Position numbers and translations under genes: made by a program. Of a stretch of DNA of 64,000 bases, positions 7,369-17,957 are shown piece after piece; positions within the stretch are counted from its first letter, which is position 1, and each line of letters opens with the position of its first letter. The DNA is from Blastococcus_B deserti (GTDB taxonomy: Bacteria > Actinomycetota > Actinomycetes > Mycobacteriales > Geodermatophilaceae): positions 1 to 64,000 of the forward strand of contig NZ_JBHUHP010000030.1 of NCBI RefSeq assembly GCF_042682525.1, given 5' to 3'. The notes under the pieces were generated by a model. It was not told where the DNA came from and did no database searches. It worked only from the letters and a program-made list of their open reading frames with translations.

Positions 7369-9371
7369 CGGCCCTCCTGCGGGGTCCCGCCGCGAGCTTG
7401 CGAGCGTTGGGGGGCAGGAGGGTTCTCCAACTGGATCGGCGTGATGCCCTCGTCGGCGGGCAGGTCGAACCCCCAGACCTGGGCGTAGAAGGACAGCTCG
7501 CCGTCCAGGGCCGCCCGGATGTTCTCCGCCTTGCGGAAGCCGTGCTGCTCGCCGGGGAACAGCAGGTAGGCGTGCGGCACGCCCTTCTCCCGCAGCGCCG
7601 CGACGATCACCTCGGCCTGGGCAGGGGGCACGATCGCGTCCTCCTCGCCCTGGAACACCGCCAGCGGGGTGTCGAGGGCGTCGACGTGGTTGATCGGTGA
7701 GCGCTCGACGTAGACGTCGGCCCTCGATGGCCACGGCGCGACCAGCCCGTCGAGGTACCGCGACTCGAACTTGTGCGTCTCGCCGACGAACGCCCGGAGG
7801 TCGGCCAGCCCGAAGTGGCTGGCGCCGGCGGTGAACACGCCCGGCCGCATGGTGAGGGCGGCCAGGGTCGTGTAGCCGCCGGCCGACCCCCCGCGGATGG
7901 CCATGCGCGCCGGGTCGACCCGCCCCGCCTCCGCCAGGAAGCGCGCGCAGGCGACGACGTCGTCGAGATCCACCTGGCCCCACCGGCCCTGCAGCGCGTC
8001 CCGGTACCGCCGTCCGTAGCCGACCGACCCCCGGTAGTCGACGTCCGCGACGCAGAACCCGCGGGAGGTCCAGTACTGGATCCCGAGGTCGAGGACGGGC
8101 ACCGCCGCCGCGGTCGGGCCGCCGTGCACGACCACCAGCAGCGGTGGCAGGTCGCCGTCCGGGGCGGTGGCCTCCGGGTTGGTCGGTGGGTAGACCAGCG
8201 CGTGCGCGATGTCGATGCCGGTCCCGGCCTCGGGGGTCGGGAAGCCGAGGTGCTCGGGGACGGAGAACCAGGCCGGGTCGAGGCCGAGCTCGCGCGCCGG
8301 TCGCAGCACCTCCGCACCCGCGCCGTCCACATCGACCCGCAGCACCACCGGCTCGCTGGACGGGCCGGCGGCGAGGCACACCACCGCCGTCCCCTGCGCC
8401 GTGACGTAGCGGAAGGTGCCCCATGGCAGGTCCAGGTCGCGCAGCTCCCCGCCCGGTTCGAGGACGGCCAGCCGGTCGCGACCCGCCCGTGCGTATGCGA
8501 GGACGACCCGGCCGTCGGCCAGCAGCGCGTAGCGGCTCTGGCCGAACCGCCACTGCGGCCCGCCGATGTCACTGCCGAGGTCGACCACCAGCTCCACCTC
8601 CCCGCGGGGAGGCCGGCGGTACAGCGACCAGAAGTCGGTGCGGTCGGACAGGAACCAGAGCGTGCCGTCGTCCCCCCAGACCGGCTGCACCACGGACTCG
8701 CCCGGGCCCCCGGCGAGCACGTGCTCCCGGCCGTCACCGCCGCGGACGACCAGCTGCGCGGCGTCCCACGGCATGTACGGGTGGTCCCACTGCAGCCAGG
8801 CGAGCGCCCCGTCACCGAAGCCGGAGCCCTCGGGGGAGGGGCGGGGATCGGAGACGAAGTCGGGCCCGGAGACCAGCACCGCCGAGCCGTCGGAGCCCAC
8901 GCGGACCAGCTCGTTCACGACGTCGGCCGCCGCGCCGGAGGCCGGATGCGTCTCCCGCACGGCGAGGACGCCGTCGGCGGTGACCCGCAGGTCGGCGTGG
9001 CGAACCCCGGCGGGCACGTCCGGCTCGGGGGTGACGGGTACGGGGGAGGCGGCTCCGGGGTCGAGCCGGTACAGCCGCTGGTCGGTGAACTCGGTGAACC
9101 ACAGCGTGCCACCGGCGACCGTCCAGGCCCCGCCGCCGTACTCGTGCACCCGGGTCCGTGCGTTCCACGGCGGAGGCAGGACGTCGCTCACCGTCCCGTC
9201 GGCGGAGCGGCGGACGATCACCGACCGTCCTCCCTCGGCCGGCCGTGACTCCGACCACCACACGTCGTCGCCGTCCACCACGACCTCGCCGAGCTGAGCG
9301 GCGGCGCGGACGACGAGTTCCGAGGTGATCGGGGTGGGCCAGGCGCCGTGGGGGAGCAGGGTGGAGACCAT
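7365..9371 (-). CDS. S9 family (prolyl oligopeptidase-like) peptidase
   Basis: A 668-residue cytoplasmic serine peptidase of the S9 family: an N-terminal propeller of about 400 residues and a C-terminal alpha/beta hydrolase domain. The catalytic serine is in GGSAGGY near residue 495, the aspartate in GEEDAIVPP near 577 and the histidine in GEQHGFRK near 609. No signal peptide is seen. The ATG at 9371 begins MVSTLLPHGAWPTP and has TAACGT (9379-9384) 7 nt upstream, the leaderless pattern. The last 20 or so codons lie in a hairpin repeat (7372-7422), so the C-terminal tail, rich in P, Q and G, may have been added by that element. Confidence 0.9.
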   Translation of the reverse strand: MVSTLLPHGAWPTPITSELVVRAAAQLGEVVVDGDDVWWSESRPAEGGRSVIVRRSADGTVSDVLPPPWNARTRVHEYGGGAWTVAGGTLWFTEFTDQRLYRLDPGAASPVPVTPEPDVPAGVRHADLRVTADGVLAVRETHPASGAAADVVNELVRVGSDGSAVLVSGPDFVSDPRPSPEGSGFGDGALAWLQWDHPYMPWDAAQLVVRGGDGREHVLAGGPGESVVQPVWGDDGTLWFLSDRTDFWSLYRRPPRGEVELVVDLGSDIGGPQWRFGQSRYALLADGRVVLAYARAGRDRLAVLEPGGELRDLDLPWGTFRYVTAQGTAVVCLAAGPSSEPVVLRVDVDGAGAEVLRPARELGLDPAWFSVPEHLGFPTPEAGTGIDIAHALVYPPTNPEATAPDGDLPPLLVVVHGGPTAAAVPVLDLGIQYWTSRGFCVADVDYRGSVGYGRRYRDALQGRWGQVDLDDVVACARFLAEAGRVDPARMAIRGGSAGGYTTLAALTMRPGVFTAGASHFGLADLRAFVGETHKFESRYLDGLVAPWPSRADVYVERSPINHVDALDTPLAVFQGEEDAIVPPAQAEVIVAALREKGVPHAYLLFPGEQHGFRKAENIRAALDGELSFYAQVWGFDLPADEGITPIQLENPPAPQRSQARGGTPQEGR
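7372..7422. repeat. hairpin repeat element, copy 1 (conserved core, complementary arms)
   Basis: Arms CCCTCCTGC (7372-7380) and GCAGGAGGG (7414-7422) form a perfect 9-bp stem around the core cgccgcgagcttgcgagcg (7388-7406). The same core with one change lies at 46429-46447 between different arms. Both copies sit where two genes converge, so a bidirectional terminator is likely. Confidence 0.7.
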
Positions 9372-9378
9372 GACCGTG

Positions 9379-9384
9379 ACGTTA
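9379..9384 (-). promoter_or_regulatory. -10 hexamer of the S9 peptidase gene
   Basis: Read on the minus strand, TAACGT ends 7 nt before the ATG at 9371. No Shine-Dalgarno sequence is present, so the transcript is probably leaderless. Confidence 0.5.
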
Positions 9385-9447
9385 GAGCCGGGACCGGCGG
9401 AAAGGGACACGAGCCTCTGCCTGCCCGCCCGGAGCACCGAAGGCGAT

Positions 9448-9453
9448 TACCGT
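9448..9453 (+). promoter_or_regulatory. -10 hexamer of ftsK
   Basis: TACCGT ends 7 nt before the ftsK ATG, with no clear Shine-Dalgarno sequence between. Confidence 0.5.
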
Positions 9454-9460
9454 CCGACGC

Positions 9461-11968
<2,508 letters not shown>

Positions 11969-12072
11969 GCACCCCGAGGGCCGCGGTGAGCGGCCTGCAC
12001 CTTCCCGGTGGACCGCCCACCGAGCGGGCACACGGAGGGCGTCCGCATGGTCGGAAGGTCCCGCCCGGCACG

Positions 12073-12109
12073 TGACGCCTGCGCCGACGCCGTCGCCGAC
12101 GGCGCGTCA
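12073..12109. terminator. hairpin between ftsK and the DUF899 gene
   Basis: An inner inverted repeat (12088-12095 with 12097-12104) is nested in an outer TGACG/CGTCA stem (12073-12077 with 12105-12109). It overlaps the stop of the minus-strand DUF899 gene and lies downstream of ftsK, so it could serve both. Confidence 0.5.
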
Positions 12110-12889
12110 GTGGTGGGGGCCGTGCCGGCCGAGGGTGTCCACGGGGGTCGCGCCGGGGCGGGTCCACTGCGGCACCGGACGGCTGGTCGGGCCCCAGGTG
12201 AGGTTCCCCTCCGCGTCCGAGCGCCAGTACCAGCACGCCTCGCGCCCCTCGGGCCAGCCCTCCGGCTTGTCCTCCCACGCCTCGCCTCGGCCGTAGGGCG
12301 TCCTGTCGAGCAGCCCGAACGACGCGGCGACCGGCTCGTTGCCGCGGCCGGTCGTGGAGTAGGTCAGGAATGCCCGGTCGCCGTCGCGCAGGAAGCAGGT
12401 GAGGAAGCCCATCTCCCCGCCGACCGGCTCCTCCACGTCGCGCACCGAGTACCAGGGCTGGGTGTACCCCATGAACTCGACGTAGGGGGCGACCTCTTCC
12501 CACCGGCCCGTGGTGAGGACGGCGAACGAGACGCCGCGGGCGTTGAGGTACACGGTGTCCCTCAGCTGCCAGGTCGTCATGGTGCAGCCCTCGCACTGCC
12601 CCTGGTGCGGCGCGCCGTCGTACCACATGTGCTTGTAGACGACGAGCTCGTGGCGGCCCTGGAACAGGTCCAGGAAGGGGACCGGGCCGTCGGGCCCGAC
12701 GACCTCGACCGTCCCGTCGAACTCCACCATCGGCAGCCGGCGGCGGGCTGCGGCGAGGGCGTCGCCCTCCCGGGTGTGGGCCTTCTCGCGGACCAGGAGC
12801 TCGTTCCGGGCGGCCTGCCAGGTGGCCAGGTCGACGACGGGTGGGCGGCCGGGCAGCGCGGTGGTCGGGTCGATCGGCGTGGTCGTCAT
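12107..12889 (-). CDS. DUF899 family thioredoxin-like protein
   Basis: A 260-residue soluble protein of the DUF899 family, which has a thioredoxin-like fold of unknown substrate. A CxxC pair is visible in QCEGCTMTTW near residue 110, in the position expected for a redox centre, and the segments YKHMWYDGAPHQGQ and WEEVAPYVEFMGYTQPWYS are family-like. The ATG at 12889 has GGAGG five bases upstream on the minus strand; an upstream in-frame start at 13018 would intrude into the rimO promoter. It is divergent from rimO and convergent with ftsK. A redox or detoxification role is an inference. Confidence 0.85.
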   Translation of the reverse strand: MTTTPIDPTTALPGRPPVVDLATWQAARNELLVREKAHTREGDALAAARRRLPMVEFDGTVEVVGPDGPVPFLDLFQGRHELVVYKHMWYDGAPHQGQCEGCTMTTWQLRDTVYLNARGVSFAVLTTGRWEEVAPYVEFMGYTQPWYSVRDVEEPVGGEMGFLTCFLRDGDRAFLTYSTTGRGNEPVAASFGLLDRTPYGRGEAWEDKPEGWPEGREACWYWRSDAEGNLTWGPTSRPVPQWTRPGATPVDTLGRHGPHH

Positions 12890-13096
12890 GGTGTCCTCCG
12901 TGGTTCTCGTGCCGGGCAGCGTCGTGCGACGTCCTGCGACGGTCACCGGAACAGACCCGCGACCCGGCCGGAACTCATCGCGGCAGGGGGTGCCCTCGGT
13001 CGCGCCTGCACGGACCACGTCGCGTCGAGGAGGTCACGGACGGGCGCTGAGACGCCCGCCACCGGTCTGGCGCCGGTGCGGGACTCGCGAGCCGAC

Positions 13097-13102
13097 TACG
13101 AT
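13097..13102 (+). promoter_or_regulatory. -10 hexamer of rimO
   Basis: TACGAT ends exactly 6 nt before the GTG at 13109. This supports that start and a leaderless transcript. Confidence 0.5.
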
Positions 13103-13108
13103 GGCCGG

Positions 13109-14611
13109 GTGCCAGCTGTGCCCCGCCCCGCCCCGGATCTCGGGCCCGAGCCCCGCGGGCGGACGGTGGCGATGGTGACCCTCGGCTGCGCCCGCAACGA
13201 GGTGGACTCCGAGGAGCTCGCCGGAAGGCTGGCCGCCGGAGGTTACGAGCTGGTGGACGACGCCGAAGGCGCCGACGCCGTCCTCGTGAACACCTGCGGA
13301 TTCATCGAGACCGCCAAGAAGGACTCCGTCGACGCGATCCTCGCCGCGACCGACTCCGGGGCGTCCGTCGTCGCCGTCGGCTGCATGGCCGAGCGGTACG
13401 GCTCGGAACTGGCCGGTGCGCTCCCCGAGGCGACGGTCCTCGGCTTCGACGACTACGGCGCCATCGGCGACCGGCTGGACGACGTGCTCGCGGGCCGGCC
13501 GCTGGTGCCGCACACACCCCGCGACCGCCGGACGCTGCTCCCGATCAGCCCCGTCGAGCGGACGGCGGCCACCGCGGCGCAGGACGCGCCGTCGATCCCC
13601 GGTCACGACTGGCTCCGCCGCAGGCGCCTGGCCTCGGGCCCGTCGGCCGCGCTGAAGCTGGCCTCGGGATGCGACCGGCGCTGCGCGTTCTGCGCCATCC
13701 CGACGTTCCGCGGCGCGTTCGTGTCCCGCCCGCCGGCCGAGGTGCTGGGGGAGGCCCGGTGGCTGGCCGCCCAGGGCGTCACCGAGCTGGTGCTGGTGAG
13801 CGAGAACTCGACCTCCTACGGCAAGGACCTCGGCGACCTCCGGTCGCTGGAGAAGCTGCTGCCGCAGCTGGCCGCCGTCGAGGGCATCGCCCGGGTCCGG
13901 GTCGCCTACCTCCAGCCGGCGGAGCTCCGGCCGGGCCTGCTCGAGATCATCGCGGGCACGGACCGGGTCGCCCCGTACTTCGACCTGTCCTTCCAGCACT
14001 CGTCGCCGTCGCTGCTCCGGCGCATGCGGCGCTTCGGCGGCACCGACGACTTCCTGGCGCTGATCGAGCGGGCGCGCGGGCTGGCGCCCACCGCGGGCTT
14101 CCGCACCAACGTCATTCTCGGCTTCCCCGGCGAGACCGAGGAGGACGTCGCCGAGCTCGAGCGCTTCCTCGTCCAGGGCCGCCTGGACGCGGTCGGCGTC
14201 TTCGGGTACTCCGACGAGGAGGGCACCGAGGCCATGGGTCTGCCCGGCAAACTGGACCAGGCGGAGATCGACGCGCGGGTCCGGCGCATCACCGACCTGG
14301 TCGAGGAGCTCACCGCCCAGCGCGCCGAGGACCGCATCGGGGAGCGGGTGGACGTGCTGCTCACCGAGGACGTCTCCGCCGAGGAGGGCCCCGGCGTGTG
14401 GATCGGTCACGCCGCCCACCAGGACCCGGACGCCGACGGCACCACCACGGTGGCCGGGGTGCCCGCCGACGCGGTGGCCGGCCGGCTGCTGGCCGCGGAG
14501 GTCGTCGCCACCGACGGCATCGACCTGGTCGCCCGGGCCCTGGCCCCGGCCGGGATCGCGTTCGGCACGCCCGGCGGCACGTCCGGCGGCACGGCCCCGG
14601 TCGGGCGGTGA
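13109..14611 (+). CDS. rimO: ribosomal protein S12 methylthiotransferase
   Basis: Radical SAM enzyme that methylthiolates an aspartate of ribosomal protein S12. The 500-residue product has the UPF0004 domain with three cluster cysteines (C27 in LGCARNEVDSE, then NTCGF and VGCMAERY), the radical SAM triad C188, C192 and C195 in GCDRRCAFC, and a C-terminal TRAM domain. The GCARNEVDSE form separates it from MiaB, present at 37.1 kb. The GTG at 13109 is chosen because TACGAT lies 6 nt upstream. The stop overlaps the start of pgsA. Confidence 0.93.
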   Translation: MPAVPRPAPDLGPEPRGRTVAMVTLGCARNEVDSEELAGRLAAGGYELVDDAEGADAVLVNTCGFIETAKKDSVDAILAATDSGASVVAVGCMAERYGSELAGALPEATVLGFDDYGAIGDRLDDVLAGRPLVPHTPRDRRTLLPISPVERTAATAAQDAPSIPGHDWLRRRRLASGPSAALKLASGCDRRCAFCAIPTFRGAFVSRPPAEVLGEARWLAAQGVTELVLVSENSTSYGKDLGDLRSLEKLLPQLAAVEGIARVRVAYLQPAELRPGLLEIIAGTDRVAPYFDLSFQHSSPSLLRRMRRFGGTDDFLALIERARGLAPTAGFRTNVILGFPGETEEDVAELERFLVQGRLDAVGVFGYSDEEGTEAMGLPGKLDQAEIDARVRRITDLVEELTAQRAEDRIGERVDVLLTEDVSAEEGPGVWIGHAAHQDPDADGTTTVAGVPADAVAGRLLAAEVVATDGIDLVARALAPAGIAFGTPGGTSGGTAPVGR

Positions 14612-15279
14612 CCGGCGTGACCGACGTCGCCCCGGACCCGGCCGCCACGCCCCCGTCGTCGGCGAAGCTGGTCAACCTGCCCAACGCGCTCACCGTGCTG
14701 CGGCTGGCGGTGGTACCGGTCCTCGCGGTCCTCCTCCTCCAGGACGACGGGCTGCGGGACGCCGACCGGTACTGGGCCACCCTCGTGTTCGTCCTGGCGA
14801 TCATCACCGATCGCTACGACGGGATGATCGCGCGGCGCACCGGGCAGGTCACGGAGTTCGGCAAGCTCGCCGATCCCATCGCCGACAAGGCGCTCACCGG
14901 CACGGCCCTGATCGGGCTGTCGGTCATGCACCTGCTGCCGTGGTGGGTCACGCTGGTGATCCTGGCGCGCGAGGTGGGGGTGACCCTCCTGCGCTTCTGG
15001 GTGATCCGGCACGGCGTCATCGCGGCGAGCCGGGGCGGCAAGGCGAAGACCGTCGCGCAGTCGGTGGCGATCGGGCTCTACATCCTGCCGTTGACCGGCG
15101 TGCTGGCCACCTGCCGCTGGTGGGTCATGGCCGCCGCGCTGCTGCTCACCGTGTTCACGGGGCTGGACTACGTGTACCGGGCGCTGACGCTGCGTCGCAC
15201 CAGCGCCCGGGCGATGCGCGCCGCGGCGGCCCGCCGGGCCGCCGGCCCCAGTGGCGCCCGCACCGACACCGCGGTCTGA
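14608..15279 (+). CDS. pgsA: CDP-diacylglycerol-glycerol-3-phosphate 3-phosphatidyltransferase
   Basis: Makes phosphatidylglycerol phosphate, precursor of PG and cardiolipin, in the inner membrane. The 223-residue product has the CDP-alcohol phosphatidyltransferase signature at about residues 68-93: D68, D71-G72, A75-R76, G85, D89 and D93. Several transmembrane helices are evident. The GTG at 14608 overlaps the rimO stop (GTGA), so the pair is coupled; a second GTG lies 9 bases on. In many actinobacteria cinA and clgR follow pgsA. Here clgR follows but cinA is absent and a BTAD regulator stands between them. Confidence 0.92.
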   Translation: MTGVTDVAPDPAATPPSSAKLVNLPNALTVLRLAVVPVLAVLLLQDDGLRDADRYWATLVFVLAIITDRYDGMIARRTGQVTEFGKLADPIADKALTGTALIGLSVMHLLPWWVTLVILAREVGVTLLRFWVIRHGVIAASRGGKAKTVAQSVAIGLYILPLTGVLATCRWWVMAAALLLTVFTGLDYVYRALTLRRTSARAMRAAAARRAAGPSGARTDTAV

Positions 15280-15286
15280 GCTCCGG

Positions 15287-16051
15287 TCACCGCTCCGGCG
15301 CACCGCGGCGGGGGAGCGGGAGGCGCACGCGCCAAGGCCGTGGCGCGGTTGCCACGGCAGTGAGCTCGGCACTGGGCTCGACGCCGATCTCGCGCCGCAG
15401 GATGCTGCGGAAGGAGTCGTACTGGCGGCGTGCCGCCACCCAGTTGCCGGCCGCCTGGTGGGCCTCGATCAGCGCTCGCTGACCACTCTCGCGGAGCGGC
15501 TCGGCCAGCACCGCCACGTGCACCGCCTCCACCGCGGCGGACGGCCGGCCCGACCGGCGCAGCTGCAGGCTCAGCTCCTCGAGCGCGTGCAGCAGACGCA
15601 GGTGCAGGCGTTCGCGGACCGACAACACCCAGTCCTCGTACCAGCCGGGCAGCAGCTCGAGCTCGGCGATGGGACCGGGGTCGACGGCCAGGTCGCCGGG
15701 TGTGGCAAGGCCGGACAGGATCCGGGTCGCCCACGCCTCCAGCCGGGCGATGTCCACCTCGACCCCGTCGCGGAGACCGAGGGCCGACTGCTCGGCCAGC
15801 ACGAGCGGGCAGCCGACCTGCTGCAGCCGCCACAGCGCCGACCGCAGGTTCCCGGCGGCACGGCCGTCGTCCACGGTGGGCCACAGCGCGCCCGCCGCGC
15901 GGCGGCGGTCGACCCCGCCCGGATGCAGGGCCAGGTAGGCGAGCAGCCGGTGGCTGCCCGGGGGGAGGGGCAGCCGCCGGCCGCCGTAGTGCACCGACAG
16001 ACCGCCGATGACGCGGACGAGCGGGACCGAAGGGTCGATGTCGTCGTGCAT
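15287..16051 (-). CDS. BTAD/SARP-type transcriptional regulator
   Basis: A 254-residue stand-alone regulator with an N-terminal OmpR-like winged helix (about residues 8-80, including RLLAYLALHPGGVDRRRAAGALWP) and a C-terminal bacterial transcriptional activator domain of TPR-like helices (about 95-235, ending RQYDSFRSILRREIGVEPS). This is the architecture of small SARP activators, which usually control secondary metabolism; no such cluster is seen here. The ATG at 16051 has GGGGAGG six bases upstream; an in-frame ATG at 16081 lacks this. It converges on pgsA with a 7-bp gap and stands where cinA is often found. Target genes are unknown. Confidence 0.85.
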   Translation of the reverse strand: MHDDIDPSVPLVRVIGGLSVHYGGRRLPLPPGSHRLLAYLALHPGGVDRRRAAGALWPTVDDGRAAGNLRSALWRLQQVGCPLVLAEQSALGLRDGVEVDIARLEAWATRILSGLATPGDLAVDPGPIAELELLPGWYEDWVLSVRERLHLRLLHALEELSLQLRRSGRPSAAVEAVHVAVLAEPLRESGQRALIEAHQAAGNWVAARRQYDSFRSILRREIGVEPSAELTAVATAPRPWRVRLPLPRRGAPER

Positions 16052-16421
16052 CCGGCGCCTCCCCAGTGGGCGCTCGGGCACGGGAGGTGCCCGATCCGCA
16101 CTTCAGGGAGGGCCCGCGGTGGCCGGAAGGTACAGCTGCGCGGCCCTGGCTTCGGTACCGGGGGCCGGCGCCACCCACCGCGGGGGTGTCGCCGGCCGGT
16201 GACCGGGCCACCGTCCGGACGGCCGCGGTGGCCGGCGCCCTGGAAGGGCTGCTCGCGCGCCCGGGCCGAGGTTCCGGGAAGCCGCGACCCCGCTCCGGCG
16301 TTACGCCATGAGCGGACGCGCGCCGGCCGGTCCGGCCCGGAGAACGGGCGCCGCGTACCGTGAGCGCACGGCGCCCCGACCGGGCGCCGCCGCTTCCCCG
16401 CTCGCAGGACAGGAGACGGCC
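16052..16421. other. intergenic region with inverted repeat, divergent BTAD/clgR
   Basis: These 370 bases separate the divergent BTAD and clgR genes, and no credible gene is seen. A short perfect inverted repeat, GGCGT-T-ACGCC (16297-16307), lies about 115 bases before the clgR ATG and could be an operator. Promoters for both genes are expected here but none stands out. Confidence 0.4.
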
Positions 16422-16829
16422 ATGACGCTGCTGCGCACCCAGCTCGGGAACACCTTGCGTGGTCACCGGCTGCGTCAGCGCCGGACGCTGCGCGACGTCT
16501 CCGGAGCCGCCCGCGTCAGCCTCGGCTACCTCTCCGAGGTCGAGCGCGGGCAGAAGGAAGCCTCCTCGGAGCTGCTCGCCTCCATCTGCGACGCCCTCGA
16601 GGTCGAGCTCGCCGACCTGCTGGCCGAGGTGAGCCTGCAGCTCCGGGTGGCCGGTGGTGGGGCCCTGCGACCGGTGGCCCCGTCGGACGGGGCGCCTGCC
16701 GCCGAGGCGGAGACGCCCGCCGAGCAGCCGGCGGCCGCGCAGCCGGTGCCCGAGCCGGCTCTCGCGCTGGTCGGTGCCCCGGCCCGCTCGGCCCTGCGCC
16801 GGGGAGAGGCCGTGTCGCTCGCCGCCTGA
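16422..16829 (+). CDS. clgR: XRE-family regulator, ClgR-like
   Basis: A 135-residue protein with one XRE helix-turn-helix at about residues 10-65 (LRGHRLRQRRTLRDVSGAA, then VSLGYLSEVERGQKEASSELL) and an Ala/Pro-rich tail. This matches ClgR, which in mycobacteria, corynebacteria and streptomycetes activates Clp protease genes and the pspA envelope-stress operon. The ATG at 16422 is preceded by AGGAG (16410-16414). Genomic position between pgsA and pspA supports the assignment, as does the strongly conserved SEVERGQKE segment. Regulation of pspA by it is inferred. Confidence 0.85.
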   Translation: MTLLRTQLGNTLRGHRLRQRRTLRDVSGAARVSLGYLSEVERGQKEASSELLASICDALEVELADLLAEVSLQLRVAGGGALRPVAPSDGAPAAEAETPAEQPAAAQPVPEPALALVGAPARSALRRGEAVSLAA

Positions 16830-16975
16830 CGCACCGCGACACGCCCCCGCCGGTCCTTGACGGACGCGGAGCGCGGTGCGAGACAGGAGCCGTGCTGCCG
16901 TCGCGAGCCGCTCCACCCACCGTGCGGCGGGGACCGGTCCACCTGCCGGGCGCACACACCCGCAGCGGGAACGGC

Positions 16976-17464
16976 ATGAGCCGCACCCGGCTCGGGCTGC
17001 TCGCCGGTGCCGCGCGGGCCTTCGCCGACCACGGCCTGCGCCGCAGCACGATGCAGTCGATCGCGGCCGCCGCCGGCGTCGCCAAGGCGACCCTCTACAA
17101 CCACTTCCGGACCAAGGACGAGGTCGCCGCCGCGCTGCTCGCCGCGGAGCTGGACCGGCTGGCCGCGGTGGCCGCCGGCCGGCCCCTGGACCAGGCGCTG
17201 GCGGCGCTGGCCGACGAGCTCGGCGCGCATCCGGTGCTCCGGCGGCTGGCCGGCACCGAGCCGGAGCTGCTGACCGCCCTCCTCGGCGTCGATGCCGGGC
17301 GATGGGCGGAGCTCACCGGACGCCTGGCCGTAGCGCTGCACCTCGACGACGACGCCGCCGAACTGGCCGGGCGCTGGCTCCTCGGGGTGGTCCTCCAGCC
17401 CGGTCGCTCCACGACCCGCCACCGGCACGCGGCCCGGCTGGCGAGGCTGCTCACGGCGGCCTGA
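16976..17464 (+). CDS. TetR family transcriptional regulator
   Basis: A small TetR-type repressor of 162 residues. The N-terminal helix-turn-helix is clear (about 8-52: AFADHGLRRSTMQSIAAAAG then VAKATLYNHFRTKDE); the C-terminal ligand domain is short. The ATG at 16976 has only a weak GGGAA upstream, and an in-frame ATG at 16892 would add 28 residues. It lies 146 bp after clgR and converges on the GNAT gene with a 7-bp gap. Ligand and targets are unknown. Confidence 0.85.
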   Translation: MSRTRLGLLAGAARAFADHGLRRSTMQSIAAAAGVAKATLYNHFRTKDEVAAALLAAELDRLAAVAAGRPLDQALAALADELGAHPVLRRLAGTEPELLTALLGVDAGRWAELTGRLAVALHLDDDAAELAGRWLLGVVLQPGRSTTRHRHAARLARLLTAA

Positions 17465-17471
17465 CCGCCGG

Positions 17472-17957
17472 TCAGTCCAACGGCAGCGAGCGGGTCAGCA
17501 GGACCCGGTCCGCTCCCGGCCCCGCGTGCGCCGGTGCCGCCACCTCGTGGGCGCCGAACCGCCGGGCCAGCGACAGCACCGCCGGGTCGCCCGGCGGCGC
17601 GACGGCCTGCACGGCACGGGCCCCCACGGACGTCGCGAGCGTGGCGAACCGCTCCACCAGCCGGCGCGCGACGCCGCGTCCGCGCCACGAGGGGTGGACG
17701 GCGACGGCATGGACCACGCCGAGCCGGTCGGCGCTGACCACCCCCAGCAGGTAGCCCGCGTCCTCGTCGTCGGGAGTTCGCGCGAGGGCGCCGAAGCCGC
17801 CGAGCTGGTGGAAGAACAGCGGGTCGTGCAGCGCTCGGACGGACTCGTCGTCCAGCGTCGAACCGGACCAGAACTCCGACCGACGGGCCAGCAGCCGTTC
17901 GCGCAGCGCACCGGCCGAGAGCTCCTCGAACCCGACCAGCCTCAGGCCCGCGCTCAC
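17472..17957 (-). CDS. GNAT family N-acetyltransferase
   Basis: A 161-residue acetyltransferase with the acetyl-CoA motif HPSWRGRGVARRLVERFATLA in the middle and the preceding strand GVVHAVAV. The GTG at 17957 overlaps the stop of the upstream sugar kinase gene (GTGA), so the two are probably coupled. Substrate is unknown. Convergent with the TetR gene. Confidence 0.83.
   Translation of the reverse strand: MSAGLRLVGFEELSAGALRERLLARRSEFWSGSTLDDESVRALHDPLFFHQLGGFGALARTPDDEDAGYLLGVVSADRLGVVHAVAVHPSWRGRGVARRLVERFATLATSVGARAVQAVAPPGDPAVLSLARRFGAHEVAAPAHAGPGADRVLLTRSLPLD

Noticed and set aside
16297..16307. ClgR autoregulatory site upstream of clgR
   Set aside because: The inverted repeat GGCGT-T-ACGCC is perfect but does not have the CGC-N5-GCG form recalled for ClgR sites, so it is recorded only as an inverted repeat.
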